This document shows positions 33,521 through 33,846 of a DNA stretch of 33,846 nucleotides, piece by piece. The position numbers and the translations under genes were made by a program. The notes under the pieces were generated by a model that did not search any database, was not told the DNA's origin, and worked only from the letters and a program-made list of their open reading frames with translations. Source of the DNA: an uncultured Bacteroidota bacterium (GTDB lineage Bacteria; Bacteroidota; Bacteroidia; Bacteroidales; P3); the NCBI GenBank assembly GCA_902796265.1, contig CADBOG010000075.1, forward strand, positions 1-33,846, given 5' to 3'. Position 1 is the first letter of the stretch. Every line of letters begins with the position of its first letter.

Positions 33521-33631
33521 ATGGCGAAATGGAAGGAAGGGGAAGCGTTGAGGCGGGGACGAGACTTATTGGGACGATCCGAGCTCGGCTCGATGAAGGA
33601 GGACGGGGCAGGGGGAGGTATAAAGCATTAA
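33521..33631 (+). other. Candidate 36-codon sORF carrying the 37-bp element
   Basis: An ATG at 33521 opens 36 codons beginning MAKWKEGEALRRGRDLLGRS and continuing ELGSMKEDGAGGGIKH to TAA. It shares GRSELGS(L/M)KEDG with the sORF at 32991-33074 in the same frame, and both have an Arg-rich segment before it. It starts 53 bp after the smalltalk-like stop and is itself preceded by a short A/C-rich stretch. Translation is unproven. Confidence 0.3.
33572..33608. repeat. 37-bp hairpin element, copy B
   Basis: This is the second copy of the element at 33030-33066, 542 bp further on and in the same orientation. The two differences fall at the first base of one codon (TTG/ATG) and the third base of the next (AAA/AAG) in the shared frame. 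It lies 153 bp before the ATG of the next gene. Confidence 0.93.
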
Positions 33632-33761
33632 CACAACCAAAAACCAATTAACCAAAACCAAAACAATAAACCAAAACCAAAACAAAAAACCAAAACAAAA
33701 AACCAAAACAAAACTACAAACCAAATCAACCATTTTTACTAACCCCTTAAAACCATAACCT
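33632..33761 (+). other. G-free A/C-rich leader of the last gene
   Basis: From 33626 to 33763 there is not a single G on the plus strand. The sequence is mostly CCAAAA and ACAAAAC words, then a short T-containing end before the ATG. Longer ORFs on the opposite strand here are low-complexity artefacts of the repeat words. Confidence 0.8.
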
Positions 33762-33846
33762 ATGGCAAAAATTGTTTCTATCATCCAGTTTGTCGGCAAG
33801 GCCGGCAACACCGTGGGACAGAAGTCCCGCAAGGGCGGAATCATCC
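33762..33846 (+). CDS. Start of an unidentified gene, cut by the window end
   Basis: The 28 codons seen read MAKIVSIIQFVGKAGNTVGQ then KSRKGGII, with no stop. The GKAGNTVGQKSRKG pattern recalls the N-termini of small Bacteroidota proteins of the DUF6266 or similar type (G-x-x-GNVVG), but this is too little to assign a family. The G-free leader upstream and the ATG fit a real start. Confidence 0.6.
   Translation, partial: MAKIVSIIQFVGKAGNTVGQKSRKGGII

Noticed and set aside
33264..33844. Two minus-strand ORFs (127 and 92 codons) opposite the leaders and the smalltalk-like gene
   Set aside because: Their residues are long runs of Phe, Leu, Val and Trp produced by the reverse of CCAAAA words, and they overlap better supported plus-strand genes.

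Overview
The window looks like a Bacteroidota chromosome, most likely a Prevotella-type member of the Bacteroidales. The evidence is indirect but consistent. There is an epsilon subunit of ATP synthase that is only a beta-sandwich. A 29-residue Lys/Arg/His-rich protein lies between HU and RNase G. Start sites lack clear Shine-Dalgarno sequences, and several boxes fit the Bacteroidota -7 consensus TAnnTTTG. The right edge carries a DUF3987 / smalltalk-like gene neighbourhood.

Layout. (1) 1-3.5 kb, plus strand: end of atpD, atpC and a membrane pyrophosphatase (hppA), three enzymes linked to ion gradients. They are followed by six 24-bp tandem repeats and a strong bidirectional terminator. (2) 3.8-15.3 kb, minus strand: in transcription order pepA-type aminopeptidase, pdxA, polA, ruvC, an NSS-family sodium symporter, a transglutaminase-like lipoprotein, truA, prmA and a neutral zinc metallopeptidase. 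Junctions are often tight (polA/ruvC 3 bp apart, truA/prmA overlapping as ATGA). (3) 15.5-27.3 kb, plus strand: MATE exporter, mutL (TTG start), rhomboid protease, rarD-like permease, S9A prolyl oligopeptidase lipoprotein, a CPBP protease with an extra C-terminal region, a 791-residue unrecognised membrane-anchored protein, a DUF1294 protein and a CYTH protein. (4) 27.4-31.9 kb, minus strand: rng, the tiny basic protein gene, HU, a second CPBP protein, a lipid kinase, and what looks like the sensor half of an AraC-type regulator.

(5) 31.9-33.8 kb is the accessory part. A palindromic array of GTGACA boxes flanks a very AT-rich core upstream of a truncated DUF3987 gene. About 1.5 kb of mostly small-ORF DNA follows. 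It contains two copies of a 37-bp element with a GAGCTC-centred hairpin, each inside a short ORF whose shared peptide is GRSELGS(L/M)KEDG. Each copy lies ahead of an almost G-free A/C-rich leader that runs into a small gene: a smalltalk-like membrane peptide, then a gene cut off by the window end. This repeated arrangement is the best candidate here for something undescribed. The rest is mainly conserved housekeeping sequence.
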